From assembly GCA_947650365.1 (NCBI GenBank), contig OX393549.1, positions 15,427,297 through 15,491,296 of the forward strand: a stretch of DNA of 64,000 nt. The letters are read 5' to 3'. Source of the DNA: Chamaelirium japonicum. Taxonomy: Eukaryota > Streptophyta > Magnoliopsida > Liliales > Melanthiaceae. Made by a program: the position numbers and the translations under genes. Below the pieces are notes generated by a model. It did not search any database, was not told where the DNA came from, and saw nothing but the letters and a program-made list of their open reading frames with translations. Positions within the stretch are counted from its first letter, which is position 1; the number at the start of each line of letters is the position of its first letter. Below are positions 50,983 to 62,164 of this stretch, piece by piece.

Positions 50983-52078
50983 TGTTGGAAATTTAATCGT
51001 TCTAAACTAGCAAATTTAGGATTTAATCAAATTATTAATATTAAAATTGATTAGCAAATGTTATTTTTGCAAACAAGGACAAATCACAAATTTCTTTTAG
51101 AAATTGTTTGCCAAGGCAGAGCGGGTTCTATGGAACCGTCATTCACCTTGCCGAACTTTTCTAAAAGGGAGAAATAATCTATCTAAAATATATCTAATTA
51201 TTTCTCTATTAGATGCAAGTCAATTATTTTAGATCTAATATTAGGACAAAAGAAGAGTTAGAAACTCTGGCCTGTGGTCGAAGCGTGCTAGGCACTGTCC
51301 CAAGAATCTTATTGCCCCCCTCGTGCGGGTCACGTGGCAATGGTTCTCGGAGATACGGAGACCCCGGTCAGGCGATCTCCTTCTCGTCGGCACGACTCCA
51401 AGAAGGCTTTGCGAACCTCGTGAACTTTCAGGAATCCAGCGACTCGGATGACGATCTTCTCGAATCGGGGAGGCAGCACCGCAGCAGAGCCTTGGTCCCA
51501 GAGAGGGAGTCTCTTCGGAGCAAAGGGGCAGCACAACAGCACCACGATACGAGAGAATGGAAGAGGGAGAGGCAGTAGGCAGGGAGGAATTCCGATTTTC
51601 GAAGTGTACTCATCCCATGGCTGCACCGGGCCTTATATAGGCCTCGGGCAGTTAATGGGAGGCTGAAAGAGGGGAGCGGTTAATGGGCTGCGATTAAGCC
51701 CATTAACCTCGCACGTTACAGCTCGCAGCGAGCCTGTACGTAACGGCTAGCATGCAGCGCTTCTCGCGTAACGGCTAGTGTCCCAAATAGTAAATAATAA
51801 ATAGTGGAGGACTTAAAAGCAAAAAATAGGGCAGGTGCGGACCAGCCCATTTCGGAGGTGCTATCGTGTCTGGGTCCGCGGGCGCACACACACGCGCCGC
51901 CCAGCCCATGCCCGGCTCGGCACGCACGCGCGCGCGTGTGTGAGCTAGTGGAGCCCCTCCTCTAGTGTGATGACTAGTGGGGGGAAGTGGGCAAATCCTT
52001 ATATGTTGGTAGGGGATTTCTCCCTTGACCGATATGGGACTAAAAGTGTATGTGGTTTTAACACACACATACCCAACA
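50983..52078 (-). repeat. Copia B 5' LTR
   Basis: Near-identical partner of 44863-45980, ending ...CATACCCAACA before the CCAAC duplication. Confidence 0.92.
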
Positions 52079-52083
52079 CCAAC

Positions 52084-52132
52084 CTCTTTAAGGAGGTTGA
52101 AACAAAATCGTACTCCAAGTGCTCCCACTGAG
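52084..52132. mobile_element. MITE, right part
   Basis: CTCTTTAAGGAGGTTG, AACAAAATCG and GTGCTCCCACTGAG complement the left end at 44685-44750, closing the MITE interrupted by Copia B. Confidence 0.7.
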
Positions 52133-52143
52133 ATTTCAAAGAG

Positions 52144-52393
52144 GGTAAATCACACTTGCCCCCCTGAAGTTTAGTTCAAAAACACTTAACTCCCTTTTAG
52201 TTAAAGAACTGCATTTTGCTCTCTTTATTTCTATTTTTATTGGATAAAATTCACCAAATAAGAAAATTAAGTAGTTGACAAAAGGGTATTGTGCTAACAT
52301 TTCAAATTTTAGGGAGCGATTTGGAATAAAATAAACTACAAGGGGTTAAGTGTTTTTGAGCTAAACTTCAGGGGGTGTTAAAGTGTAATTTAA
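52144..52393. mobile_element. MITE of the 27044 family
   Basis: Ends GGTAAATCACACTTGCCCCC ... AAGTGTAATTTA. The subterminal AGTTCAAAAACACTTAAC at the left complements GTTAAGTGTTTTTGAGCT at the right. Non-coding, 250 bp. Confidence 0.75.
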
Positions 52394-52490
52394 CAAAAAA
52401 ATTAAATTGATTTATCTCGTTCATCCCACCTCCGCACCTCACAAGCTTGCAATGCTCGCAGATCCCAAAAAAAAATAGCAAGGTATATGC

Positions 52491-52551
<61 letters not shown>

Positions 52552-53398
52552 ATGTCCCTACTAAATTGAATTTCTTGCTCCGCCACTGGCACCGATCAAT
52601 CGGCTGGTGCCTGAGTAATGGGACGGCAGCCCAACCTCCAGCCAAGCCACCACCCGACTATAGCCGCCCCACCTCCTTTCCCCTCTTGCCACCTTGGCTG
52701 CCGCCGGCCACATGGTTGGCAATTGAGCAGCAAAGTGGTAACTAACCACCCATGTCGACGGCCCTCAACCTCTACCTCCCAGTCATATGCCGACCCTCTC
52801 TCGGTGTATGTGTTCTTGGGTGCAGAGGGTCCAATGGGTAAGAAGGGTTATAATCAGAGGATAAAGAAGTGTGGAGTACAGTGGAGTGCACCTATAGATA
52901 TGGGTTGCAGGGGAAGGGTGTGTATAGACAGCTATGGTCCCTCTGCAGCTATGCAGTCCCATCCACAAGCCGATGTGGCTCCGACCGCACTCGACCATAA
53001 GACCTAGATTTTGTAACCACCTCTGACCCATCGATAATTGTCGATTGGCTTCCATTGGCCGTGGCCCGTGCTAATTGGCTCATCGCATGTGAAGCCTTGT
53101 GCCCTTGTACCAAAGTCGTCGAAAGATCCCAAGGTATGACAGGGTGAGGCATGATAATCATCGCCAATCCGAGTTTAGACTTAGTACTCACACCTAAACC
53201 CAAGGTTGTCGGGTTTGAAGGGAGGCAGCAATCAGTGGGGTCAAGGATAGCAAGACCGTAAATATACTGTTGTGAATAGTACTGTAGATATTTGTCGTTG
53301 TAGACGTTGAGAAATCTAACTTCTCTAGCTTTGCTCATGTAAAAAATGCGCAAGAGATCATGGATGCGTAATCTCACTACACTTTGGTTCGAAGTAGT
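52394..53398. other. Spacer with (CT)n tract, no gene
   Basis: Pure CT at 52496-52546. 52600-53390 is GC-richer and unassigned; the short open frames have no recognisable motif. Confidence 0.4.
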
Positions 53399-53523
53399 TG
53401 TTGGAGTTTAGTCCCATATCGGTAAACGGGTTGGACAGTGTTGTCTTTCATATTTCCTCTGTAGATCTTCCCTTATGGTCCGGATTTTGTGATGTGAGGA
53501 TATATAACATGGTATCAGAACAG
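53399..53523 (+). mobile_element. 111-bp Copia-type LTR with primer binding site
   Basis: TGTTGGAGTTTAGTCCCATA ... GAGGATATATAACA (53399-53509), directly followed by TGGTATCAGAAC, an initiator-Met-type primer binding site (53510-53521). The tiny LTR is typical of TRIMs or short-LTR Copia. The downstream part (to about 54440) is a decayed leader/gag interrupted by a hAT MITE. No second LTR was found, so it is a fragment. Confidence 0.65.
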
Positions 53524-53646
53524 ATTTGACCTATGCTGACCTCTCTTTATAGTTCTCCTCTAGGCTCCTCATTCAGAAAGTGCACTTGGTAGGGTTTGAT
53601 GCCGGGATTAGCAGATCTTGCCACATCTGGTCGAATGGATGGTGAC

Positions 53647-54193
53647 TAGGGGTGCAACTTGGGTTGGGTAAAACCGAGAACCGACCCAACCCGACCTAAG
53701 TGGGTCGGGTTGGTTCGGATATTTTGACTAAATGGGGTTGATTCGGTTATGTTTCGTGGGCCCGATCGACTAAATACGGGTCGGTTTTCGGATTAGGGCT
53801 CGGGTAGACCCAACCCAAACTGAGAACCAAACTCATATATATTAGCCCACATATATATGTCACGGATTTGGACATTTGGGCTCCATCACACTAGCACCTA
53901 AGTAAACGTTATTTGTTTGCTAACGTTGAACCAACTACCAAGAGAGCTCAACTCGTAGCTAAATCCTAAAGCCCAACGTTGACCTTTAGTTAGCTAGTAA
54001 ATAGCCAATGATTGTTATTTTTTTAGATCAACTCCCAACCTAAGAACCAACCCGTCCTTAGTGTGGGTTGGGTTGGTTCGGGTCTATACCCAAGTCGGGT
54101 TGATTCGGATTTCAATATGGTAAAACCGAACTATTTCAGTTCGGTTCTGGGTTGAATCAAACCCGAACCAACCTGACCCGAGTTGCACCCCTA
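53647..54193. mobile_element. Non-autonomous hAT-like element, GGGTGCAAC family, copy 2
   Basis: TAGGGGTGCAACTTGGGTTG ... GAGTTGCACCCCTA, with target octamers ATGGTGAC and GTGGTGAC (one mismatch). Longer sister of 41652-42145, with the same internal block (TGAACCAACTACCAAGAGAG vs TGAACCAACTACAAAAAGAA). It landed in the leader of the 53399 element. Confidence 0.8.
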
Positions 54194-54439
54194 GTGGTGA
54201 CCAACACTCTGCTCCCATTCTTCACATCCGGTAGGACTGCCCTTGTTTCCTCCCATACGTCCATTCTCCAAATATCATCTAAGATGATTAAGTACCTCTT
54301 CCCCTTTAAGAATCTGCAGAGCTCCAAGCTCAGATCATCAACCTCCGCCCTATCTGATGTATTGTGATGCTGTTCAAGATATCACCGAGACCCAAGCACA
54401 ATTATCGATCTCTTGCAGTATCAAGGTATCGATTATATC

Positions 54440-55620
54440 CTCCATCCAGTGAGCAACCTCCCTGACGTCCCTCATCCAGTTCTTCTCCCGCTCATTCGCT
54501 TACCTATTCTTAACCTAAGGTTTGGATTTCATCTTTGGAGGATTAATGGGTGGATTCTTCTTCTGATAGTTTTTGGGGAATGGCTTCTTCATGAAACTTT
54601 TCTTGCTGAACTGGTAACGCCAAAATGTGCTAACTGCTATTTTCCACCCTTAAGTCGCTTCTCCTCCGTGACATATAAGGTTATAAGCTGATCACTAAGG
54701 GTCCACTTCTGCTCCTACGCATTATAGTTCACCTTGAATGTGTGGTAGGACGTAGGAAGCGAGATCACTATTATGTGAACTAGATATCCTCCTCAAATAG
54801 AAGTCCATGCTCCCGAATCCCGAGTGCCAACCTCGACGGCTTGAGCAAGTGATATCGAACACTGCCATTGCCGTCATACTTCAGGTTCGTGATTTTGGAG
54901 CATGAAATTATAAATCACAGAGTAATGTGTCCCCATAAATAGACACTTTATCAGATCAACTGCTGTATCAAACTGTGATATGCCGCCAAGCAATGCTTCA
55001 GTGATGAAAGCCCGTATGATCTTCAAAATCAACTTGTTTGTCCTTTCCATTTTGCATGGTTAGCCCTCTACTTGTATGTAGGCTTAGGAGACTGATGCCC
55101 AATTAGCACAAAATCGAAATTTATGCACTACAATTGGATCTCGATGTTCATCTTCCACGTGGTGTAATTAGAACCATTAAGGGATTCAATCCCCAAAGTG
55201 TTCTTAGTGATTGCCAATGTGCCCATCACTACAAAACTATGCAGCAATGCTTAGACTTCTTCTTTACTTTACTTGGCCTAGCAGAATTTGACTCAAATCA
55301 CGAATTATGATTTTAATCACCGAAGTAAAACTTCGTGTGCAAAGTACACTTCTGGAATTGTCTTTGCACCATCAAGATGTAAGAAATATTCTACACAGAA
55401 GCAAGCGGATGTCTCTATTATTGAGAATCATTAGCTTTGAAAATGATAAATATAGAGACCTTATGCGAAAGAGGTGGATCGAAACGTACCTCCGGACATA
55501 ATTTGCCAGATGATGATGATCCACAATAGAATTGATGCAGACGAATCTTCCTCTCGCGAGATCCTAACCACGTGGAGGAAGACTTGCCGATGATGTGATA
55601 TGATGATCGCCAATGGGAGT
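54440..55620 (-). mobile_element. Ty1/Copia gag and LTR fragment
   Basis: On the minus strand a Copia gag (UBN2 type) is readable: LNGSNYTTWKMNIEIQL near 55190, VIVISLPTSYHTFKVNYNA near 54740, then FMKKPFPKNYQKKNPP near 54560. To its right, about 55290-55620 matches the LTR at 58320-59404 (best over 55433-55612 against 58489-58668). It is a truncated, broken relic of the same Copia family as the next element, cut off on its right by a Gypsy LTR. Confidence 0.7.
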
Positions 55621-55624
55621 TATG

Positions 55625-56515
55625 GGTGCAAAACCTGGCTAACACATGATAGTGGGACCCACAACTATGCCTGGGGCCCACGAAGACAACAGTGGGTCCC
55701 GCAGCCCTACCTGGGGCCCACGAAGATGACATTGGGACCCGCAGCCCTGCCTGGGGCCCGCGAAGATGACAGTGGGACCTGCAACCCTGCTTGGGGAACA
55801 CGAAGATGACAGTAGGACCCGCAGCCTTGCTTGGGGACCACAAAAACGACAGTGGGACCCGCAGCACTGCCTGGGGCCCACAAAGATGATAGTGGGTCCC
55901 GCAGCCTTGCTTGGGGCCCACGAAGACGACAGTGGGACTCACAGCCCTGCCTGGGGCCCACAAAGACGATAGTGGGACTGCACCCTTGCCTAGGGCCCGT
56001 ACATGCCATCCGGGGACTGGTAAATCCCCCCGAATAATTGCCTAAACTCCTGATATTTTAGGAAATATTCCTAGGATATTCCGAAACCCTTCTATATAGC
56101 CAATCCTGTAAATAATCCAGACCGGAATTTATTATTCCATTTTTTATTTTCCAGAGCTCTCTAAGCCTTCTGGTCTTTAGACTTCTAAACCCTTTTCTAC
56201 CCTCTGTCTACTTGTAACAAGAACTCCTCGGCCTGTCGAGAGTAGCTTTATATTTTCAATGATAGTGGATTCAAAGGTTATGTCTTACTGCACGGAGACG
56301 TAGGCTTCGGCCAAACTTCATCACCATCTTTCGCATTAATTCTCTATCTCCCTCTTTCTCTATCTCAACAGTGACTGTGTGACAGCTCAACACTTGACCC
56401 CTTAGCGCTTCATAGCGTGCCACGTCCCGAAGGGTTAAACCTTCAATCGACTGTTGGAAGGGGGTTACGTACGATAGTGAAAATCTTCTCCCATGGTTTG
56501 GCACCGTCTGTGGGA
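55625..56515 (+). mobile_element. Ty3/Gypsy LTR with primer binding site
   Basis: A plus-strand LTR ending CTTCTCCCA at about 56493, followed by TTTGGCACCGTCTGTGGGAT, the primer-binding type seen in Tat/Ogre-like Gypsy elements. A TATA box (56093-56098) defines U3. U3 contains a 40-bp tandem repeat. No internal region or second LTR remains, so it is a fragment, inserted in or recombined with the surrounding Copia sequence. Confidence 0.65.
55641..56000. repeat. Nine-unit 40-bp tandem repeat in the Gypsy LTR U3
   Basis: The AGTGGG word recurs at 55651, 55691, 55731 (variant), 55771, 55811 (variant), 55851, 55891, 55931 and 55971, exactly every 40 bp with no indels. Consensus halves are GACAGTGGGACCCGCAGCCC and TGCCTGGGGCCCACGAAGAT. 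Units differ by point changes only. GTGGGACC/GTGGGTCC and GGGCCCAC, both fitting the class I TCP motif GGNCCCAC, recur in about half the units each. Confidence 0.9.
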
Positions 56516-56529
56516 TCCTTCCCTATCGA

Positions 56530-58319
56530 CTAGCGACCTCCAAGCTTCCTAGCTCCTTCGGTCAAGCAGTAACTATCGATTGTATGAGTAACCTGTCGGT
56601 CTCCATCGCTATACCTGAATGGCGAAGACACGACCTGTGGATCATGCAGTCCCTATAAATCTCAAAGTCGGTAAAGTCAATGGTCCTTAGAACACCTTCC
56701 TTTACTAACCTTTTTAGCCTCTCCAAAGAGATGTGACCTAACCTTCTATACCATAGAGAGGAGGAATCCTTATTGATAATATTTTCACTCACGGTTATCA
56801 TAGAGCAATTACTTTTAAAGTCTATGTCCAGTTTATATAAGCCATCAATCAACTTACCAAAACCTATAAGAACTAAATCTTTGTTGATTAGAATGATGGA
56901 ACCATCAAATTGAAAACCAAAGACCATAGGCACCAGTCTTAAAATAGACAACAAATTTCTAGAGAAACTTGGAACATATAAAACTCTATCCAAGTTCAAA
57001 GAGTATCTAGTCTAGAGAACTAGTTTGTAGATCCACACACCTTCTACCTTGGAGCTTAGTTTACTCCCTGAGAAGATGACCTTCTCTCCATCAGTTGGGT
57101 CTCATAAGCCGAGAAACCCCTGCGTAATGGTAGAGATGTGGATTGTTAAACCAGAATCAATCCACTAGTCATTGTCAGATTTATGAAAATGAACATGATT
57201 AGATTTAGAACATACTAGAGCAGTATCATGCATCTGCATAATATGCTATCACACTACTTTATCACCGGTTAGACGCCTAGATGATAGTTTGTCCCTTTTG
57301 CTTGAAAAAATATCCCCGGATAGGGAGGTAAGGTTCAGGGTAAGGTCTCAGACGTAGGGTGGGACGACTGGAGAAGAAAAATCAAACATTATTACAAGGC
57401 ATAAATAAATTATTCTTTATCTAATAATTAGTCCATTAATTATTAGTTAGTAAAACTAAGGCCTCCCTGTGGGCAAAGGTCGCTCCCTGCATGAATTTTA
57501 CTAAAAAACCATAAAAAAACTTTATATTTCTTAATAAGATCGGTAAATTATATAAGGAGCCTAAGTAATGATTCATTTCCTATGGGCAAAAGAACCACCA
57601 TTTTCTCCATATATAATTTACCTTTTTATTCTAATTGCACGATATTAGGTATAACCTCCCTTTGGACAAAGGCAAACCCTAATATCAATGCAACTAGAAA
57701 GAGAATGTCATGATCAATCAAATTTACGTGATGCAACATACCCCATGGCATATACTATATGAATCACTCGTGGAGAATGATCTATGATGCTTTGGCTAAT
57801 CCTGAATCACTATCTACGAGAGGCCTTTAGATTGTGATCATTCGAAAATCTATACAATTATTCATATTACACGACCGAGGCAACTTGATTTGGCTAAAAA
57901 ACCAAACAAAACCCGTACATTGAAACGTATGATCGAATTAAACATGCCCTGTGGTGTACAACCCTTCACTCTGATTCGATTCTCGAATCGGGGCGAAAGT
58001 AGCCACATGACCTGAATTTCGGATATACTGAATTTCGATCAATCTCAAACTCAAGGTTTATCACGTGGCCTACCCGCCCTATCCCTCAGCATAAGCCAAA
58101 AGGGAGGGTTGCCGATTGTGAAAGTCCCTTTAAAACCCTGATGGTCGATCAGAACGGAAAAGGCATGCATGAATTTTAGGGTTCCTTATGATCTCTTGTT
58201 GATCGATGATGGGTTCACTTAACTGGAAGACCCATTATCGATCGCAAAATAAGATCCAATCATAATGCTATATAAATAAAAGAGAGGGTCAGAGACATGC
58301 ATATACTGATACCGAAAAC
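56530..58319 (-). mobile_element. Copia leader, protease and pre-integrase region
   Basis: Right to left: a primer-binding-like GGTATCAG next to the LTR (58307-58319), a non-coding leader (about 57320-58300), a Copia aspartic protease trace near 57170, then the GAG-pre-integrase domain (LSILRLVPMVFGFQF ... LWYRRLGHISLERLKRLV) at 56562-56999. The gag expected between leader and protease is not recognisable. Broken fossil. Confidence 0.7.
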
Positions 58320-59404
58320 TGCATCATCGTGATTATCAACATAGCACTGCAGAGGAGAAATACTATTCGGCGAAAAAGATCCAAAATAACCCGCAATAAT
58401 TATTTACAGCCAAGCGACGGATCTTACGATATGTCACCTTCTGTTCTGAAAATCGAAAACGTAGTATGCCATAAGCCTGCTTTCGGATTCTTTGAAAATG
58501 ATAAACATAGAGACCTTATGTGGAAGTGGTGGATCAAAACGTACCTCCGGATATAATTTATCGGATGATGATGATCCGCAATAGAATTAATGCAGATAAA
58601 TCTTCCCCTCGCGAAATTCTAATCGCGATGGAGGAAGAGATGGCGATGATGCAATACGATGATCACCGGTGAGAGCCTTCAACTCTGATTCTTCTTGGCG
58701 ATCGAAAACCCTGTAGAGACCCTATAAGATCGACGAGACGAGAGAGGAATTGTGAAGCCAGATAATCCTCCCTCTCTAATGCAATCTAATCGAAGAACAA
58801 AACCTCAAGGGAAGGAGAAGGGGCAGCCGGGCCCTCTCTCTCCCTCTCTTTTTCTTTGCAATACCGAGCGCACCAAGGGAATCAAGGGAGAGGGATTCAA
58901 TCACAACTGTCATCTCTCTCTTTCTGCTTTGACTTTCAGGAGAGAAGAGAACGGAGAATAGAAGGGAAGCAGGGCTGCAATGGTCCGACTTCCTCTATTT
59001 AGAGTATCTGGAGACAGACGAACGAATGTGAGGGGGGAGGGTCGCGATCCTATTTCACGATCTCCCTCTCTCTCCTCTCAGTTTGTGTACAAACCCTTGG
59101 ACGAGTAGAGAGAGGGGATTGGCCCCCCTTATTTCTCCTATACACCGTAACCCCCCTTGGATCCTATTTCCAATTTTTGGTTTTCCATGGGATTAGGTCT
59201 ACTAATGGGATATGCAAGATGTGGTGCATCCCTGTTGCACCGAGTTGGGACCCGCATCCTCTCAAACCCTAGATCTAATCCCGACACCTGTAGGATTAGG
59301 CTTGGTTCAAGATTACTTAACTACATATCTCTGAGCCCGACTTATTAACCACTAGTTTGACCAAGTCCAAGACCGACTGGGTGAAGTCGAGCCAAAACCC
59401 AACA
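58320..59404 (-). repeat. Copia LTR shared by two half-elements
   Basis: 1085 bp, TGCATCATCG ... AAACCCAACA. Its right edge abuts a polypurine tract (minus strand GCCAAGTAGAAGAG, 59405-59418) as a 3' LTR would. Its left edge abuts a primer-binding-like site as a 5' LTR would. A diverged partial copy is at about 55290-55620. Confidence 0.7.
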
Positions 59405-61400
59405 CTCTTCTACTTGGCAAATGAAACCCAAAAACAAAACAAAATTTTATTTTGGAAAAACACGCACGTTGTATTTTGCAAAAAATAAACTAGGCTCATA
59501 ACTTTAAGAGGTATTTCTTCACTTAGACATAAATTCGTAGTCACATGAATCATGTCAGTTATGTCCTTATGAGCAGACATTCCCTTCAACACATTACGCT
59601 ATGACCAATTCTCTTTGAATAAGCACTTTATGTGGTTATCAAACTTTGAGTAATAGATAGAATCTTACTCTAAGGTCTTACTATATGTCTCACAAACTTA
59701 AGTATATATATCTAGAGTGAGACAAAAATAAACACTTTATTAACTGCTGAAAAGAAAAAGTACAAGCATAATCAAACGTACAATGAGCATTGAAGCCCCA
59801 TGCTATCCACATGACCTTTATACTGAACGGGTGGTAATCCCTTGTTCATTGGATTCGTAACCATAAGCTCCATACCAATATGCTAAACGATAATCTTATC
59901 AGCTGATTGATCATCCCGCACAACAAGATACTTGATGTCGATGTGCTTATTATGACTTCTGCTCTTGTTATTTTTTGAGAAGAACACAATAATCATGTTG
60001 TTACAATAGATCTTTATAAGTCTGAAAATGGAATCCACAATCCTAATTATTATGATAAAATTCTTTAGCCAAGAAGCTTATGATGTTGCCTTGTAGAGTG
60101 CAACAAACTCTACCTCGATAGTCGACGATGATATAAAGGTCTGCTTGGTGCTACTCCATGAGACAACACCTCCTATCAACATGAACACATAGCCCGATGT
60201 CGACTTCCTCGTGTCTAGGCACCCAGTAAAGTCGGAGTTTGAATAGTTGACTAGCTCTAAGTTCTTAGAGTGTCTGTACGTAAGCATAAAATCCTTTGTC
60301 CCTTGAAGATATCTCATGACCTTTTTGGCACCCTTCCAGTGATCCAAGTTTGGATTACTCTGGTACCTACCCAATATCCCTACTGCAAAGTTGATGTCTG
60401 GTCTTGTACAGACCTCTAGATACATCAAGCTGCCAACTACAAATGCATAGGAAATGTTTTTCATAGCTTCTTTTTCAAGAGAGTTTCTCAAACTTTGGGA
60501 CAAGTAGAATATATCACCTTTAACAATGAGAGTACTACTTGGTGAATAGTTATCCATATTAAACATTTTCAGAACTTTATCAATATAGGCCCTTTGAGAC
60601 AACCTTAGTGATCTTTGAGATCGATCCCTGATAATCTCAATGCCAATCACGTAAGATGCCTTGCCTAAGTCCTTTGTGTTAAAGTTTTGAGAGAAAAACT
60701 ATTTCATTGTGTGTATCATCCCCAAGTTATTGCTAGCCAGAAGAATATCATCCATATATAGGATTAGAAACACATAATGGATCCTACAGATCTTATGGTA
60801 AATGCAATGATCCATAATGTTCTCCGTGAAACCAAAGGAGGTAATAACATTGTGGAACTTCAAGTACCACTGTCGGGATGTCTGTTTTAGTCCGTACAAT
60901 GACTTCTTTAACTTACAAACTAGATGACTTCCTTTACCTGAGGTGAAGCCCTCAGGTTGCGCCATATATACCTCCTCCTCCAAATCTCCATTTAGGATTG
61001 CTTTCACATCCATCTGTTGCAACATAAGATCATAGTGAGCTACCAAAGTTATGATTATCCTTAATGAATCCACCTTAGAAACTGGAGAGAAGGTTTCATG
61101 ATAATCAATGCCATCTCTTTAAGTAAATCTTTTGGTTACAAGTCTTACTTTATGTTATTCGATATTACATGCGACATCAATCTTGGTCTTATAGACCAAC
61201 TTGCAGCCAATGGCCTAAGCCCATTTGGCTAACTCTACTAAATCCCTTACTTGATTATCGGATAATACCTCTTTATGATGACGAACAACTTGAAAGCGAT
61301 GAACGATCCTCGCGTGAGCGATGATCCAATGCGGGGAGGGATGCCTTCCACTATTTTGAAGCAATCCGTGGTGATGATGGATCCACTCATTCTTCGAAAG
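59405..61400 (-). mobile_element. Copia reverse transcriptase-RNase H half
   Basis: From right to left: end of the integrase/RT linker (61200-61400), reverse transcriptase (LQQMDVKAILNGDLEEEVYM, SLYGLKQTSRQWYLKF, LYMDDILLA) at 60699-61073, then the region SYAFVVGSLMY ... STSGYVFMLIGGVVSWSSTK at 60078-60650, and RNase H end sequence to about 59780. It lies upstream (in element sense) of the shared LTR. Broken, with several interruptions. Confidence 0.8.
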
Positions 61401-62164
61401 CATAATGATTCAATTTCTTGGATAAGGGGACATCCACCCTCATCTATTAACTAAGCATGCATTAGGGTTTACCTCTGCATTGACCAAACCAAAATGCGAG
61501 GGTGGCCACGTGATTAAACAAAGGGAGATCACGCCCTTGAATTAACCCAAACCTAGTCTGACCAAGACTGGGGCTGGGTGCTCTGTCAAGTGGGAGTCCA
61601 GTAGTGGTCCCCCAATTGGTTAGTTCACGGGCCAAAAACCAACATGGACTGCCTCTGATCGGTTTTGAGCGATATTAAGAGCAACAATTTTTCGATAGTA
61701 TATTTTAAAATTCTGAATACTTATGGAGGACACGATGGACATTATATCAGGTCTCTGATGCAGAGGATGACATGTTTTGTCTGACACAGTGGCTACTTTT
61801 GTAATTATACTGAATATCGGAGGACACACTGATATTCTTCCAGACATTTAACGGGATAGATTGACCATGTAGACAACTAGTTAACTGGTTTAATTGTCAG
61901 TAATCACACACTAAACCTTTCTTATTGAAGCACTTTACATTGCGGGACAACCCACGTTAGTGTGGGGCGTCGACCAATGTTCAGTGCCGCTTGGAGCGAA
62001 TCCCAATGGACTGAGCGTAGGCCAACGCCCAACATCACCGCAGGCGGAACTGTTGCCAACCGACGCCCAACACCGGGTTGTCGCTTGCAGAGTTATCCCG
62101 CAGTATTTTCTAATAGCATTAATAAAAAAACTAAGAATTATTATTATTTTTTACAAATAAAAAA
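61401..62164. other. Spacer, no gene recognised
   Basis: Short open frames only. 61930-62105 is GC-rich, with repeated CCCAAC/CGACGCCCAAC words; no family assigned. Confidence 0.4.

Larger units (their letters stand above)
44863..52078 (-). mobile_element. Ty1/Copia LTR retrotransposon B, well preserved
   Basis: Minus-strand element with TG...CA LTRs (44863-45980, 1118 bp; 50983-52078, 1096 bp) and a perfect 5-bp target duplication CCAAC (44858-44862, 52079-52083). The polypurine tract TGTGGGGGAT abuts the left LTR. From right to left: gag with zinc knuckle (CCYVCGRTNHMANQC), protease (DTGA), GAG-pre-integrase and integrase within 48581-50623; integrase end at 48177-48596; reverse transcriptase (YVDDILIFG) and RNase H at 46539-48089. 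It is broken, with only about two interruptions. The LTRs look about 98% alike by eye, making it the youngest large insertion here. It sits inside a MITE. Confidence 0.92.

Noticed and set aside
55641-56000. CRISPR-like regular repeat
   Set aside because: The whole 40-bp unit repeats with no unique spacers, and the sequence is plant LTR.
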